A DNA stretch of 64,000 nucleotides from Amycolatopsis sp. NBC_01488 (GCF_036227105.1 NZ_CP109434.1:3538001-3602000); one strand, 5' to 3'. Shown: positions 9,553-17,424, numbered from the stretch's first letter. The notes: a model not told the origin generated them from the letters alone. Numbers and translations: made by a program.

Positions 9553-9713
9553 CGATGAAGGTCCACAAGGGACTCCGCGGCCCGATCATCGGCGGTGGGC
9601 AGGGTCTGGTTTGTCGGGCCGGTGTTGAGCTGGGTTGGGGTGGTCGGGATCCGGTTCGGCGCGGTGTGGGCGCCGGGCCCATGTCGAGCCGGAACCGGGT
9701 GGTGGGGCGATGA
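9549..9713 (+). CDS. Candidate 54-residue small ORF coupled at both ends
   Basis: The 157-bp gap between the ATPase and permease genes is spanned exactly by one open frame. It starts with a GTG overlapping the ATPase stop (GTGA at 9549-9552) and its TGA overlaps the permease ATG (ATGA at 9710-9713). The peptide is basic and glycine-rich (KVHKGLRGPIIGGGQ, GLVCRAGVELGWGGRDPVRR) with no membrane segment and no recognised family. It could be a real small subunit, a translational bridge feeding ribosomes to the permease start, or chance. The exact double overlap favours one of the first two. Confidence 0.4.
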   Translation: MTMKVHKGLRGPIIGGGQGLVCRAGVELGWGGRDPVRRGVGAGPMSSRNRVVGR

Positions 9714-11077
9714 TCCTCCGCACCGAACTCCGCCGGTCGATCGCGCCGTGGGCCGGGCTTGCCGTGCTCGTCGTCGCGCTCGGGTTTCTCTTCCTGCTGT
9801 CCGGGCCGTGGTGGAAGGCGCCCGCGGACTGGACCTCGCAGACCACCACCGCCGCGCTTTGGGTGCGGTTCCTGCTCGTCTTCCTGTGGCCGATCGTGGT
9901 CGGTGCCGGGACGATCCAGGGCATCCGGGACAGCCGGTCCGGCATGACCGAACTGCTGGCGACGACGTCGCGGCCGCCGTGGCACCGGGCGGCGATGCTG
10001 GCCGCCGCCGTGGGTGGGCTGAGCGCCTTCGGCTACCTGCTCGTGTTCGCCGCCGGGATGGTCGAAGTGGTCGCGCACGGCGGGTTCGTCTCGGCGGCCT
10101 TCGTGCCGATCGTGCTGGTCGGCGTGCTGGCGGTGGTCGCGGGCGCCTGGCTGGGGTTGGCGGTGGGCCGGCTGCTGCCGCACCCGCTGACCGCCCCCGC
10201 GGCCGCCGTGCTCAGCCTCGTGCTGATGGTGCTGCTGTGGAGCGCGCTCGACCCGGAGACGTGGACGTCGTCGGTGATCGGTTCGCCGCGGATCGGACTG
10301 CTCGGCCCGGCGATCGCCCAGCCGCACGGCACCATGGTCACCACGGCGACGGCGGTCGACCTCGGCCAGGCGGTCTGGTTCACCGGGCTCGCCCTGACCG
10401 CGTTCCTGCTCCTGGCGGCGACGTCGGCGCGCGGCCGGCTGCTCGGGCTGCTGCCGGTGGCGGTCGCCGTCGCGGTCGCGCTGCCGCTGCTGCCGTCGTC
10501 GGCCGACGCCGGCCTTTCGCCGGACGACTCCGCCGCGCGGAGGGTGTGCGACGGGCCGGTCTGCGTCGCGAAGCTGCACGAGGCGAGCCTGCCGCTGCTG
10601 GCTTCGGTGGGCCGGGACGTCCTGCGGCAGCTGGAAAAGATCCCGGGCGCGCCGACCCGGGTCGACGAGTCGACGGCCGCGGTCGGGTTCGCCCTCCCGG
10701 AGCCGCGCGATCCCGGCGCCGTGCTCGTCGACTACCAGTCGGAACCGCAACTGCTCGATGCGAGCGGGGACGAACTGCGCCGGGTGCTGCTCGCCGGCGC
10801 GGGGACACCCTCGTGCCTGCCGCGGAACGCGGGCGAACTCGGCGACACGGCCGCGCGGACGGTGTCCGCGTCGTGGTTCACCGGCGAGCTGAGGCCGCTG
10901 CCGCGCGGTCTCGGCGCCACCGTCGAGCCGGGCGGCGTGATCGACACCGCCTGGCGGGCGTTCCGGCAGCTGCCGGCCGCCGAGCAGCAGCGGCGGATCG
11001 CCGCGCTGCGGCAGTACTACCTGCGGTGCCCCGACGGCGATCCGCTGGCCGTGCTCGTCCCGGGGCTCACGCGATGA
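9710..11077 (+). CDS. ABC-2-like membrane protein with a large C-terminal soluble domain
   Basis: This 455-residue protein starts MILRTELRRSIAPW and has about six membrane helices in residues 18-275 (LAVLVVALGFLFLLSG, WVRFLLVFLWPIVVGAG, FVPIVLVGVLAVVAG and others). That part fits the membrane subunit of an ABC-2 exporter. After the last helix, about 170 residues form a soluble tail with a C-x4-C pair (CDGPVC) and further Cys residues at ACTPSC-like and RCPDG positions, consistent with an extracytoplasmic, possibly disulfide-bonded domain. ATG 9710 is chosen over an in-frame start 25 codons upstream because the upstream part lacks hydrophobic character. ATG 11074 of the next gene overlaps its stop. 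Confidence 0.75.
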   Translation: MILRTELRRSIAPWAGLAVLVVALGFLFLLSGPWWKAPADWTSQTTTAALWVRFLLVFLWPIVVGAGTIQGIRDSRSGMTELLATTSRPPWHRAAMLAAAVGGLSAFGYLLVFAAGMVEVVAHGGFVSAAFVPIVLVGVLAVVAGAWLGLAVGRLLPHPLTAPAAAVLSLVLMVLLWSALDPETWTSSVIGSPRIGLLGPAIAQPHGTMVTTATAVDLGQAVWFTGLALTAFLLLAATSARGRLLGLLPVAVAVAVALPLLPSSADAGLSPDDSAARRVCDGPVCVAKLHEASLPLLASVGRDVLRQLEKIPGAPTRVDESTAAVGFALPEPRDPGAVLVDYQSEPQLLDASGDELRRVLLAGAGTPSCLPRNAGELGDTAARTVSASWFTGELRPLPRGLGATVEPGGVIDTAWRAFRQLPAAEQQRRIAALRQYYLRCPDGDPLAVLVPGLTR

Positions 11078-11637
11078 GGTGGGCGGTGTTGTACGCGCGC
11101 TCGCGGCAGGTCCCGGCGGCCGTGACCGCGCTGGTGGTGTGCGCGCTCGCGGTGTGGCTCCCGGCGCACGGCTCGTGGTCCCTGCTGTACGCGGGGTTGA
11201 CGCTGACCGCCGGAGTCTCGGTGACGGCGATCGGGCTCAGCGGCCAGGACCCCGACCTCGACCGGACGGCGGCGGTGCGCTGGCCGCTGCGCCGGTTCGC
11301 CCACCTCACGCTGATCGGTCTCGCGGCCGGGGGTGCGGTGCTGGCGGTGCAGCAACTGGGGCCGTCGACGGTCGAGCTGACGGCCGTGGTCCGGGACGCG
11401 GCGGGCCTGCTCGGCCTGGCCGGCCTGGCGGCCACGGCCGCCGGGGGCCAGTTCGGCTGGACGCTCCCGCTGGCCTGGTTCGCGATCGCGGCGTTCGTTC
11501 CGGACGACGGCTCGGCCAAGGCCCGCATAGCGGCCTGGATGCTGCAGCCACCGGGCACCTCGATGGCCACCTGGACGGCCGCGGTGCTGGCCGCGGCGGG
11601 CGCCCTGGCCTACACGGTTCGGGGCGGCCGCCGCTGA
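11074..11637 (+). CDS. Integral membrane protein, last gene of the sigma/ABC operon
   Basis: The 187-residue protein has about five or six hydrophobic segments (VTALVVCALAVWLPAHG, LLYAGLTLTAGVSVTAIGL, LTLIGLAAGGAVLAV, AAGLLGLAGLAATAAGG, LPLAWFAIAAFV). No family motif is recognised. It overlaps the previous gene by 4 bp and shares its orientation, so it is likely a second membrane subunit or accessory protein of the transporter. It ends 16 bp before a strong hairpin that closes the operon. Confidence 0.75.
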   Translation: MRWAVLYARSRQVPAAVTALVVCALAVWLPAHGSWSLLYAGLTLTAGVSVTAIGLSGQDPDLDRTAAVRWPLRRFAHLTLIGLAAGGAVLAVQQLGPSTVELTAVVRDAAGLLGLAGLAATAAGGQFGWTLPLAWFAIAAFVPDDGSAKARIAAWMLQPPGTSMATWTAAVLAAAGALAYTVRGGRR

Positions 11638-11653
11638 AGCCCGGGCGCACGGT

Positions 11654-11687
11654 GTCGTGAGTGTCAACGCGACCGGACACTCACGAC
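11654..11687. terminator. 12-bp stem / 10-nt loop hairpin between convergent genes
   Basis: GTCGTGAGTGTC pairs perfectly with GACACTCACGAC across a 10-nt loop. It lies between the ends of the membrane-protein gene (11637) and the convergent PPOX gene (11704), so it could terminate both. There is no T-tract. The outer half (GTCGTGAGTG) recurs in the hairpin at 26377-26428. Confidence 0.6.
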
Positions 11688-11703
11688 GAGCCGCCGGAGA
11701 CCC

Positions 11704-12114
11704 TCAGACGTTGCGGATGTTCGGTTCCAGCTCCAGCGGCTCGCGGTCCCAGTCCTCGACGCCGAAGGCGAGAATGCGCTCCGGGCGGATGCGGATCACC
11801 GCGTCGTCGAAGTGGTTGTCCGGCAGGTTCACGCCGGTCAGCGCCTCCGCGCGGCCGCGGATCTCCAGGCAGCGGACGCGCCACGGGTTCGTGGACGGCT
11901 GGTCGTCGACGACGAACGCGACGTGGTCGTCGGTCGCCAGGTTGCGGAACTTCTTGCTGCCGCGCAGGTTGTGGCCGGTGACGTCGATCGTCTTCTCGTC
12001 CGGGTTGTAGCGGAAGCCGACCGGGTTGACCTGCAGGGTTCCGTTCGGCTGGCGGGTGGCCAGCCGGCCCAGCGGCTGGGCGTCGAGGTAAGCGAGCTCT
12101 GCTTCGGTGAACAT
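11704..12114 (-). CDS. PPOX-family (probably F420-dependent) oxidoreductase
   Basis: The 136-residue protein belongs to the split-barrel pyridoxamine-oxidase-like fold: MFTEAELAYLDAQPLGRLAT, NGTLQVNPVGFRYNPDEKTIDV, SKKFRNLATDDHVAFVVDD and RCLEIRGRAEAL. Members that begin FTEAELAYL and lack the FMN phosphate-binding residues are usually F420-dependent reductases in actinobacteria; that assignment is family knowledge. A start 7 codons upstream (12135) is possible. ATG 12114 is preferred because it gives the family N-terminus and leaves the inverted repeat at 12129-12148 in the promoter. Confidence 0.85.
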   Translation of the reverse strand: MFTEAELAYLDAQPLGRLATRQPNGTLQVNPVGFRYNPDEKTIDVTGHNLRGSKKFRNLATDDHVAFVVDDQPSTNPWRVRCLEIRGRAEALTGVNLPDNHFDDAVIRIRPERILAFGVEDWDREPLELEPNIRNV

Positions 12115-12128
12115 GCCTCGAGCATTCA

Positions 12129-12148
12129 ACTTCAAGGGAGCTTGAAGT
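12129..12148. promoter_or_regulatory. MerR-type operator-promoter candidate upstream of the PPOX gene
   Basis: ACTTCAAGGGAGCTTGAAGT is an 8-bp inverted repeat with a 4-bp centre. Read on the minus strand it starts just inside a TTGACT (-35-like) hexamer and is followed by a TTGAAT (-10-like) hexamer. An inverted repeat lodged between the two hexamers is the geometry of MerR-family promoters such as SoxR and CueR targets. No MerR gene is in the window. Confidence 0.45.
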
Positions 12149-13227
12149 CAAGCGAACGGGCCGCCGAAGGCCAGCTCCGTGAAGCGCGCGGCGATCCGGT
12201 GGTGCGCCGCGCCGTCCGGGTGCAACTCGTCCGGCAACGGCAGCTCGGCATAGTCGGCGGGACCGTACAGCGAAAGCCCGTCCAGGTAGTGCAGCTGGGG
12301 ATCCTCGCGCTGCGAAACGATCTGTGCCAGCTCGTCGCGGATCACCTCGAGCGTGAGCTTCCCGTCGCCCGGTTCGCCGGTGGCCCGGAACCGGACGACC
12401 CCGGACGCCAGCGCCGCGTGGTCGAAGTCGCCGGGGCCGGGCGTCCGCTCGTGGATCGGGCAGTACAGCGGCGAGACGACCAGCAGCGGCGCCGACGGGT
12501 GACCGTCGCGGATCGTGTCCAGGAACCCGTGCACCGCCGGGCCGAACGCGCGCAGGCGCATCACGTCGGCGTTGACGACGTTGATGCCGATCTTGACGCT
12601 GACGACGTCGGCCGGGGTGTCGCGCAGCGCGCGGGCGGTGAACGGGTCCAGCAGCGCGTTCCCGCTGAAGGCCAGGTTGACCAGCTCGACCCCGGCGGAC
12701 GTCGCGGCCAGCGCGGTCCACGTCGTCGAGGGGCTGGCCGCGTTCGAGCCCTGGCTGATCGAGCTGCCGTGGTGCAGCCACACCCGCCCGGCCGGTGGAA
12801 CGGGCGCAACCGGAGCGTCCGTCCGCAGCGCGACCAAGGTCGTCAACTCGTTGTGCGGCAACCAGATCTCGACGTCCTTGCGGTGCCCGGGCAGGTCGGC
12901 GAACCGCACGCCGCCAGGCGCGGTCGCCTGGCCGGCGAGCTTGCCGTCCACCACCAGGTCGTACACGCCGTCGGGACGCGGTGGCGCGCCCGGGTACTCC
13001 ACCTTCGTCGCCAGCGTGTCGAGTTCGACCGTCCGGGCCGTGGTGCGGAACCGCAGGCGGACGCCGGCGGGCTGTGCCTCGGCCATCGCGAGCCGCGGGT
13101 CGGTGTTCTGTGCCCGCGCGCGGGCGGGCAGCCGGTGCGGCACCAGGCCGCGTGGCGTGGGTTCGAGTTCGAGGGCGCCGCGGAGCAGGTCGGCGGTCAC
13201 CGGGGTGGTGATCAAGGGCGTGGCCAA
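12148..13227 (-). CDS. SGNH/GDSL-family hydrolase
   Basis: The 359-residue protein has an N-terminal beta-rich domain (about 1-160, ending WLPHNELTTLVAL) and a C-terminal SGNH hydrolase domain. Block I is seen as HHGSSISQGSNA with the nucleophile Ser, and the last block as LPDELHPDGAAHHRIA with the catalytic Asp and His. This architecture fits esterases or acyl-hydrolases acting on carbohydrate or lipid esters; the substrate is unknown. No signal peptide is visible, so it is probably cytoplasmic. Its start overlaps the upstream TetR gene by 16 bp, so the two are likely co-transcribed. Confidence 0.85.
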   Translation of the reverse strand: MATPLITTPVTADLLRGALELEPTPRGLVPHRLPARARAQNTDPRLAMAEAQPAGVRLRFRTTARTVELDTLATKVEYPGAPPRPDGVYDLVVDGKLAGQATAPGGVRFADLPGHRKDVEIWLPHNELTTLVALRTDAPVAPVPPAGRVWLHHGSSISQGSNAASPSTTWTALAATSAGVELVNLAFSGNALLDPFTARALRDTPADVVSVKIGINVVNADVMRLRAFGPAVHGFLDTIRDGHPSAPLLVVSPLYCPIHERTPGPGDFDHAALASGVVRFRATGEPGDGKLTLEVIRDELAQIVSQREDPQLHYLDGLSLYGPADYAELPLPDELHPDGAAHHRIAARFTELAFGGPFA

Positions 13228-13790
13228 TCACGGAGAAGGGAATCGAGGACGTCGAGGAGGCGGGTCCAGCTTTCCGGCGCGGGCGGCGAGCTGTGGTCGA
13301 AGCCGCCGTCGGCTTCGAGTGCGACGAACCCGCGGAAGAAGCTGCCGAGCAGCCGGACGGCGTGCGTCTGGTCCGGCCCGGTCAGGTCGTAGCCGCGCAG
13401 GATCGCGCGCATCAGCTGCGCGTGCCGCACGCCCGCGCTCGCCGCCGCGGTTTCCGGGTCGAGCCGCAGCTGCGCCGCGGCGAACCGGCCGGGGTGCTCG
13501 CGGGCGTAGCCGCGGTAGACGCCGGCGAACGCGACGAGCGCTGCCCGCCCGGACCGGCCGGCCAGCGCCGCCGCGGCCCGGTCGGCCAGCTCGTCCAGTG
13601 CCAGCAGCGCGATCCGCGTCCGCAGGTCGTGCGCGTTCCTGACGTGCGAATACAGACTCGCGACCTTGACGTCGAACCGCCGCGCCAGCTCCGACGGCGT
13701 CACGCGATCGAACCCGATCTCGTCGGCCAGCTCGGCGCCCGCGCGGACCAGCCGCTCGGTCGTCACCCCGGCGCGTACCACCACTGCCAC
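13212..13790 (-). CDS. TetR/AcrR-family transcriptional regulator (WHG-type ligand domain)
   Basis: The 192-residue repressor has the TetR HTH in residues about 8-55 (TTERLVRAGAELADEIG, VTPSELARRFDVKVASLYSHVRN). The all-helical ligand domain contains GSFFRGFVALEADGGFDHS, typical of the WHG subgroup. It overlaps the SGNH hydrolase gene and is divergent from the KTSC gene. The operator-like palindrome at 13814-13828 lies in the divergent gap, so autoregulation together with control of the KTSC gene is likely. Codon use is normal. Confidence 0.9.
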   Translation of the reverse strand: MAVVVRAGVTTERLVRAGAELADEIGFDRVTPSELARRFDVKVASLYSHVRNAHDLRTRIALLALDELADRAAAALAGRSGRAALVAFAGVYRGYAREHPGRFAAAQLRLDPETAAASAGVRHAQLMRAILRGYDLTGPDQTHAVRLLGSFFRGFVALEADGGFDHSSPPAPESWTRLLDVLDSLLRDWPRP

Positions 13791-13792
13791 CT

Positions 13793-13828
13793 CCTAAAGC
13801 CACCATAGATCTACCTAAAGGCTTTAGG
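13793..13828. promoter_or_regulatory. TetR operator: CCTAAAG-G-CTTTAGG plus an upstream half-site
   Basis: A perfect 7-bp inverted repeat with a 1-bp centre lies at 13814-13828. A third copy of the half-site (CCTAAAG) lies at 13793-13799, close to the TetR start. A GATAAT hexamer (13835-13840) follows, 6 nt before the KTSC ATG, so the palindrome covers the -35 region of that promoter. Confidence 0.65.
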
Positions 13829-13846
13829 CAAGGGGATAATGAGGGT

Positions 13847-14059
13847 ATGCGCAGGCAAGCCGTCAGCTCCTCGACGATCGCGTCGATCGGGTACGACCGG
13901 GAGGAGCACCTCCTGGAGGTCGAGTTCGTCAACGGCAGCGTCTACCGCTACCGGCTGGTGCGGGAGTCCGTGTACCGGGAGCTGATGGCGGCCTCCAGCC
14001 ACGGCCGGTTCTTCAACACCCGGATCCGCGACCGGTACCCGACGGAACAGGTGGACTAG
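13847..14059 (+). CDS. KTSC domain-containing protein
   Basis: The 70-residue protein is essentially one KTSC domain: VSSSTIASIGYD, LEVEFVNGSVYRYRLV and YRELMAASSHGRFFNTRIRDRYP. These small domains occur alone or fused to RNA-related enzymes and their biochemical role is not settled. The usual Lys-Thr-Ser start of the motif is Ser-Ser-Ser here. The ATG lies 6 nt after a GATAAT hexamer, suggesting a leaderless transcript. The gene is divergent from the TetR repressor and overlaps the end of efeB by 4 bp on the opposite strand. Confidence 0.85.
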   Translation: MRRQAVSSSTIASIGYDREEHLLEVEFVNGSVYRYRLVRESVYRELMAASSHGRFFNTRIRDRYPTEQVD

Positions 14060-15312
14060 GCGAAGAGGCCCTCGCCCCAGTAGCCGGTCTCGGAAACGCC
14101 CGGCGGCACCGCGAAGTGCGCCGAACCCGTGTGCTGGACGTACTCCATCATCGCGTCCTTCGACGACAACGCCTGCTGCATCGGCACGTACTGCTTGCGC
14201 GTGTCCCGGTTGAACGCCAGGAAGAACAGCCCCGCCTCGAGGTGCCCGACGCCGTCGGAGCCGTCGACGAAGTTGTAGCCGCGGCGCAGGATCCGCACGC
14301 CGTTGAGCGCCTGGTGCGAAGCCAGCCGGACGTGCGCATCCTCCGGGATCACCTTCTCGCCGCCCGCGCCGCCGACGTTGAGGTCCAGCTCGTCGAACTC
14401 CGCGGTCTGGCCCAGCGGGGCGCCGGTGCCCTTCGTGCGGCCGATGATCTTCTGCTGGCCGTCGAGGGTTTCGCGGTCCCACGTCTCGATGTGCATCCGG
14501 ATCCGGCGCGCCACCAGGTACGAGCCGCCGGTCATCCAGGCCGGCCCGTCACCCGCCTCGGCCCACACCTGGTCGCGCAGGATGTCCGTGTCCTCGGACT
14601 TGATGTTGTTCGTGCCGTCCTTGAAGCCGAACAGGTTCCGGGGCGTCTGCTGCGCCCGCGACGTCGACGAGCTGCGGCCGAAGCCGAGCTGCGACCAGCG
14701 GACCTCGGTGACGCCGAAGCCGAGCCGCACCAGGTTGCGGACCGCGTGCACCGCCACCTGCGGGTCGTCCGCGCAGGCCTGGATGCACAGGTCGCCGCCG
14801 CTGCGCGCCGGGTCGAGCTTGTCCTTCGGGAACAGCGGCAGGTCGATCAGCTGCGGCGGCCGCTTGCCCGCGAGGCCGAACCGGCCGTCGAACAGCGACG
14901 GCCCGAAGCCGATGGTCAGCGTCAGGTTCGACGCGGGCAGGTCGAGCGCCTCGCCGGTGTCGCCGGGGGGCGCGTAGTCGCCGCTGCCGACGGCGCCGTT
15001 CGCGACGACCTCCTGGCCCGCCGTCATCCGGCGGGCCGCGTCGGTCCACGTCTTCAGGAGCTGCCGCAGCTTCTCGCGGTCCTTCGTGGTGACGTCCAGG
15101 GCCGCGAAGTGCAGGTTCGCCTGGGCCGGGGTGACGATCCCGGCCTGGTGCTCCCCGTGGAAGCCGACTGTGTTGACCGACGCTTCGGCGCTGCTCGCCG
15201 CCTTGTCGATCCCGATCCCGGCGGCGGCTCCCGCCCCGGCGAGCGCGACACCCGCGCCCGCCAGGCCGAAGAGCTTCCGCCGCGAAACCCGCGTGCCCTC
15301 TGTCGACGTCAC
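14056..15312 (-). CDS. efeB: Deferrochelatase/DyP-type haem peroxidase EfeB (Tat-exported)
   Basis: The 418-residue protein starts with a twin-arginine signal (VSRRKLFGLAGAGVALAGAG), so it is exported folded with haem. The DyP hallmark GxxDG is present as FGFKDGTNN, and the distal region and C-terminal LFFLAFNRDTRKQYVPMQ fit the EfeB subgroup. In EfeUOB systems this protein oxidises ferrous iron for the permease and/or releases iron from haem. It ends the efeUOB operon, starting 4 bp inside the efeO stop (overlap 15309-15312). Regulation is expected through the iron boxes upstream of efeU. Confidence 0.95.
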   Translation of the reverse strand: MTSTEGTRVSRRKLFGLAGAGVALAGAGAAAGIGIDKAASSAEASVNTVGFHGEHQAGIVTPAQANLHFAALDVTTKDREKLRQLLKTWTDAARRMTAGQEVVANGAVGSGDYAPPGDTGEALDLPASNLTLTIGFGPSLFDGRFGLAGKRPPQLIDLPLFPKDKLDPARSGGDLCIQACADDPQVAVHAVRNLVRLGFGVTEVRWSQLGFGRSSSTSRAQQTPRNLFGFKDGTNNIKSEDTDILRDQVWAEAGDGPAWMTGGSYLVARRIRMHIETWDRETLDGQQKIIGRTKGTGAPLGQTAEFDELDLNVGGAGGEKVIPEDAHVRLASHQALNGVRILRRGYNFVDGSDGVGHLEAGLFFLAFNRDTRKQYVPMQQALSSKDAMMEYVQHTGSAHFAVPPGVSETGYWGEGLFA

Positions 15313-16460
15313 TTCGAGACGACCTCCGCAACCTTGCTCAGCGGCTCGCTCAGCGCGTCGACCGCCGAGGCGAACTCCTTGACCTGGTCCTGCGACAGAT
15401 CCGTGTAGAGCTTGAAACCGTCACCGGCGCGCTGCTTGTCGAGCAGGCCCTGGACGTTCGCGAACTCCTTGTCCAAAGTGGACACGAGGGCGGGGTCCTT
15501 CGCCTGCAGGATCGGCCGGAGCGACGTGATCGCGCCCTTCGAACCGTCCACGTTGGCCTGGAAGTCCCAGAGATCGGTGTGCGAGAAGGTCTCCTCCTCG
15601 CCGGTGATCTTGTGGGTCGCGACCTCGTCGAGCAGGCCCTTCGCGCCGTTCGCGAGGTCGAGCGCGGTCAGCTGCAGCGTCTTCGTCTTCGCGACGAGGT
15701 CCTTGACGTCGGTCAGCAGCTTGTCCGCGATCTGCGGGCTGTCGGCCTGCAGTCCGGTCTTGAACAGGTCCTTCTCCAGCCGGTGGAAGCCGGTGAACTG
15801 CTGTCCCTGCTCGAGGTCGGCCTCGCGGACGTCGATGGCCGGGTCCAGTTCGCCGAACTTCTCGGCCACCGGCTCGATCCGCTCGTAGTAGACGCGGGTG
15901 CGCGCGTACGCGGCCTTCGCCTCGTCGGCCTTGCCCGCCTTGACGAGGTCGACGAACTTGGCCGTCTCCTCTTCGAGGGCGGCGGTGTTGTTCGCGATGT
16001 AGTCGTCGTAGCTCTTGGTCGCCTGCGCCTTCTGCGCGTTCGCGTCGCCCTGCTGGGGCGCGCCGCCGGTGACGGTGAACTCGCCGCGGATGCCGGTGCC
16101 GGCCATGCCCGGCTTGCACGCGGTCTGGTACTTGCCGGCGTCGGCGACCTCGACGATCAGCCGCCGGTTCAGGCCGGGCGCGATGTTCTCGACCTCGCCC
16201 ATGATCCGGTCGCCCTCGGCGTAGAGGTAGAACTCGGTGACCTTGGTGCCCTCGTTGGTGATCTCGAAGGTGAGGTTGCCCGCGTTGGCCGTGGTGGCCG
16301 AGACGTCGCACGCGGTGTCGGACGCCGACACCTTGATCGGGCCGCCGGCCGCCGCGGCACCGGCCGCGTCGCCCTTGCTGTCGCACGCGGCCAGCGCCAC
16401 CAGCGCGGTGGCCCCGGCCAGCAGGGCCAGCGGGGTTCGACGGATGTTGCGCACGGTCAC
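15309..16460 (-). CDS. efeO: Iron-uptake lipoprotein EfeO (cupredoxin + M75 domain)
   Basis: The 383-residue protein begins VTVRNIRRTPLALLAG and has a lipobox LVALAAC, so it is a membrane-anchored periplasmic-side component. Residues about 45-140 form the cupredoxin domain (TCDVS-like ACDVSATTANAG, VTEFYLYAEGDRIMGEVENI). The rest is the helical imelysin/M75 domain with its HxxE motif (FHRLEKD). It binds iron and delivers it to EfeU. GTG 16460 overlaps the efeU stop (GTGA); GTG 16454 is an alternative two codons later. It carries a GTCCA-N3-TGGAC palindrome at 15471-15483. Confidence 0.95.
   Translation of the reverse strand: MTVRNIRRTPLALLAGATALVALAACDSKGDAAGAAAAGGPIKVSASDTACDVSATTANAGNLTFEITNEGTKVTEFYLYAEGDRIMGEVENIAPGLNRRLIVEVADAGKYQTACKPGMAGTGIRGEFTVTGGAPQQGDANAQKAQATKSYDDYIANNTAALEEETAKFVDLVKAGKADEAKAAYARTRVYYERIEPVAEKFGELDPAIDVREADLEQGQQFTGFHRLEKDLFKTGLQADSPQIADKLLTDVKDLVAKTKTLQLTALDLANGAKGLLDEVATHKITGEEETFSHTDLWDFQANVDGSKGAITSLRPILQAKDPALVSTLDKEFANVQGLLDKQRAGDGFKLYTDLSQDQVKEFASAVDALSEPLSKVAEVVSK
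15471..15483. repeat. GTCCA-N3-TGGAC palindrome, copy 2
   Basis: GTCCA-AAG-TGGAC inside efeO. On the coding (minus) strand it reads TCC ACT TTG GAC in frame. Confidence 0.7.
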
Positions 16461-17302
16461 TCCTTCGAGGCGGCCGCGGCGGCGGGCGCCGGCGCGGTCT
16501 TCTTGCTGGGCTTGAGGAAGAGGGGCAGCACGATGGCGACGTAGGCGACCCACGCGACGGCCTGCAGCACGGTCGTCTGCTGCGAGTAGTTGAAGATGCC
16601 CTTGAGCAGGGCGCCGTACCAGGACGTCTCGGGCAGCGTCGCCGAAGCGTCGAAGGCGAGGGTGCCGATGCCCGGCAGGAACGCGGCCTCCTGCAGGTCG
16701 TGCAGGCCGTAGCCGAGCACGCCCGCGGCGACGAACACGAGCAGGACGCCGGTGACCGTGAAGAACTTGCCCAGGTTGAACCGGACGGCGCCCTTGTAGA
16801 GCAGCCAGGCGAGCACGACGGCGGCCGCGATGCCGACGGCGAAGCCGATCAGCGGCTGCACGGTGTGCGACTGCGCGGTCTGGACGGCGGAGTAGAAGAA
16901 CACCGCGGTCTCCAGGCCCTCGCGCCCGACGGCGAGGAACGACAGCAGCAAGACGGCCAGTGGCCCGACGTCCAGCGCGTCGTCCATCTTCCCGCGCAGC
17001 TCGGCGGCGATGCTCTTCGCCGCCTTGCGCATCCAGAAGATCATCGCGGTGACGAACACGACCGCGATGATCGACAGGCTGCCGCCGAGCAGTTCCTGGT
17101 GTTCGAAGGACAGCTGGGCGGTCGTGTAGGTCAGGATCGCGCCGACGGCGACCGACAGCAGCACCGCGGCGCCGACGCCCGGCCACACCCACCGCAGCGC
17201 GTGGCGCCGGTCGGTCTTGACCAGGAACGCCACCAGGATGCTGACGACCAGTGCGGCTTCCAGGCCTTCGCGCAGCCCGATCAGCGCGCTCGAGAACAAC
17301 AC
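16457..17302 (-). CDS. efeU: FTR1-family iron permease EfeU
   Basis: The 281-residue protein has seven hydrophobic segments and both iron-binding REXXE motifs of the FTR1 family: REGLE in helix 1 (ALIGLREGLEAALVV) and REGLE in helix 4 (AVGREGLETAVFF). It is the membrane channel for iron in the EfeUOB system. The C-terminus is a short Ala/Lys-rich tail. It is first in the operon; two DtxR/IdeR-type boxes lie 40-141 bp upstream of its ATG (17302). Confidence 0.95.
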   Translation of the reverse strand: MLFSSALIGLREGLEAALVVSILVAFLVKTDRRHALRWVWPGVGAAVLLSVAVGAILTYTTAQLSFEHQELLGGSLSIIAVVFVTAMIFWMRKAAKSIAAELRGKMDDALDVGPLAVLLLSFLAVGREGLETAVFFYSAVQTAQSHTVQPLIGFAVGIAAAVVLAWLLYKGAVRFNLGKFFTVTGVLLVFVAAGVLGYGLHDLQEAAFLPGIGTLAFDASATLPETSWYGALLKGIFNYSQQTTVLQAVAWVAYVAIVLPLFLKPSKKTAPAPAAAAASKE

Positions 17303-17341
17303 CGGTCCGCCTCCCTGAGTTCTTGTGCTTCTCTGAAGGTT

Positions 17342-17360
17342 TTAGGTAAGGCTCACCTGT
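17342..17360. promoter_or_regulatory. DtxR/IdeR iron box, proximal
   Basis: TTAGGTAAGGCTCACCTGT matches the 19-bp consensus TTAGGTTAGGCTAACCTAA at 15 positions, counted by hand. It lies 40 bp upstream of the efeU start, well placed for iron-dependent repression of efeUOB. Confidence 0.8.
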
Positions 17361-17424
17361 AAGTCCAGCGGGCCGACGCCCAGAGAAGACGGAAGAATCG
17401 GGCAAAACGGACCGAGTTGCGAAG

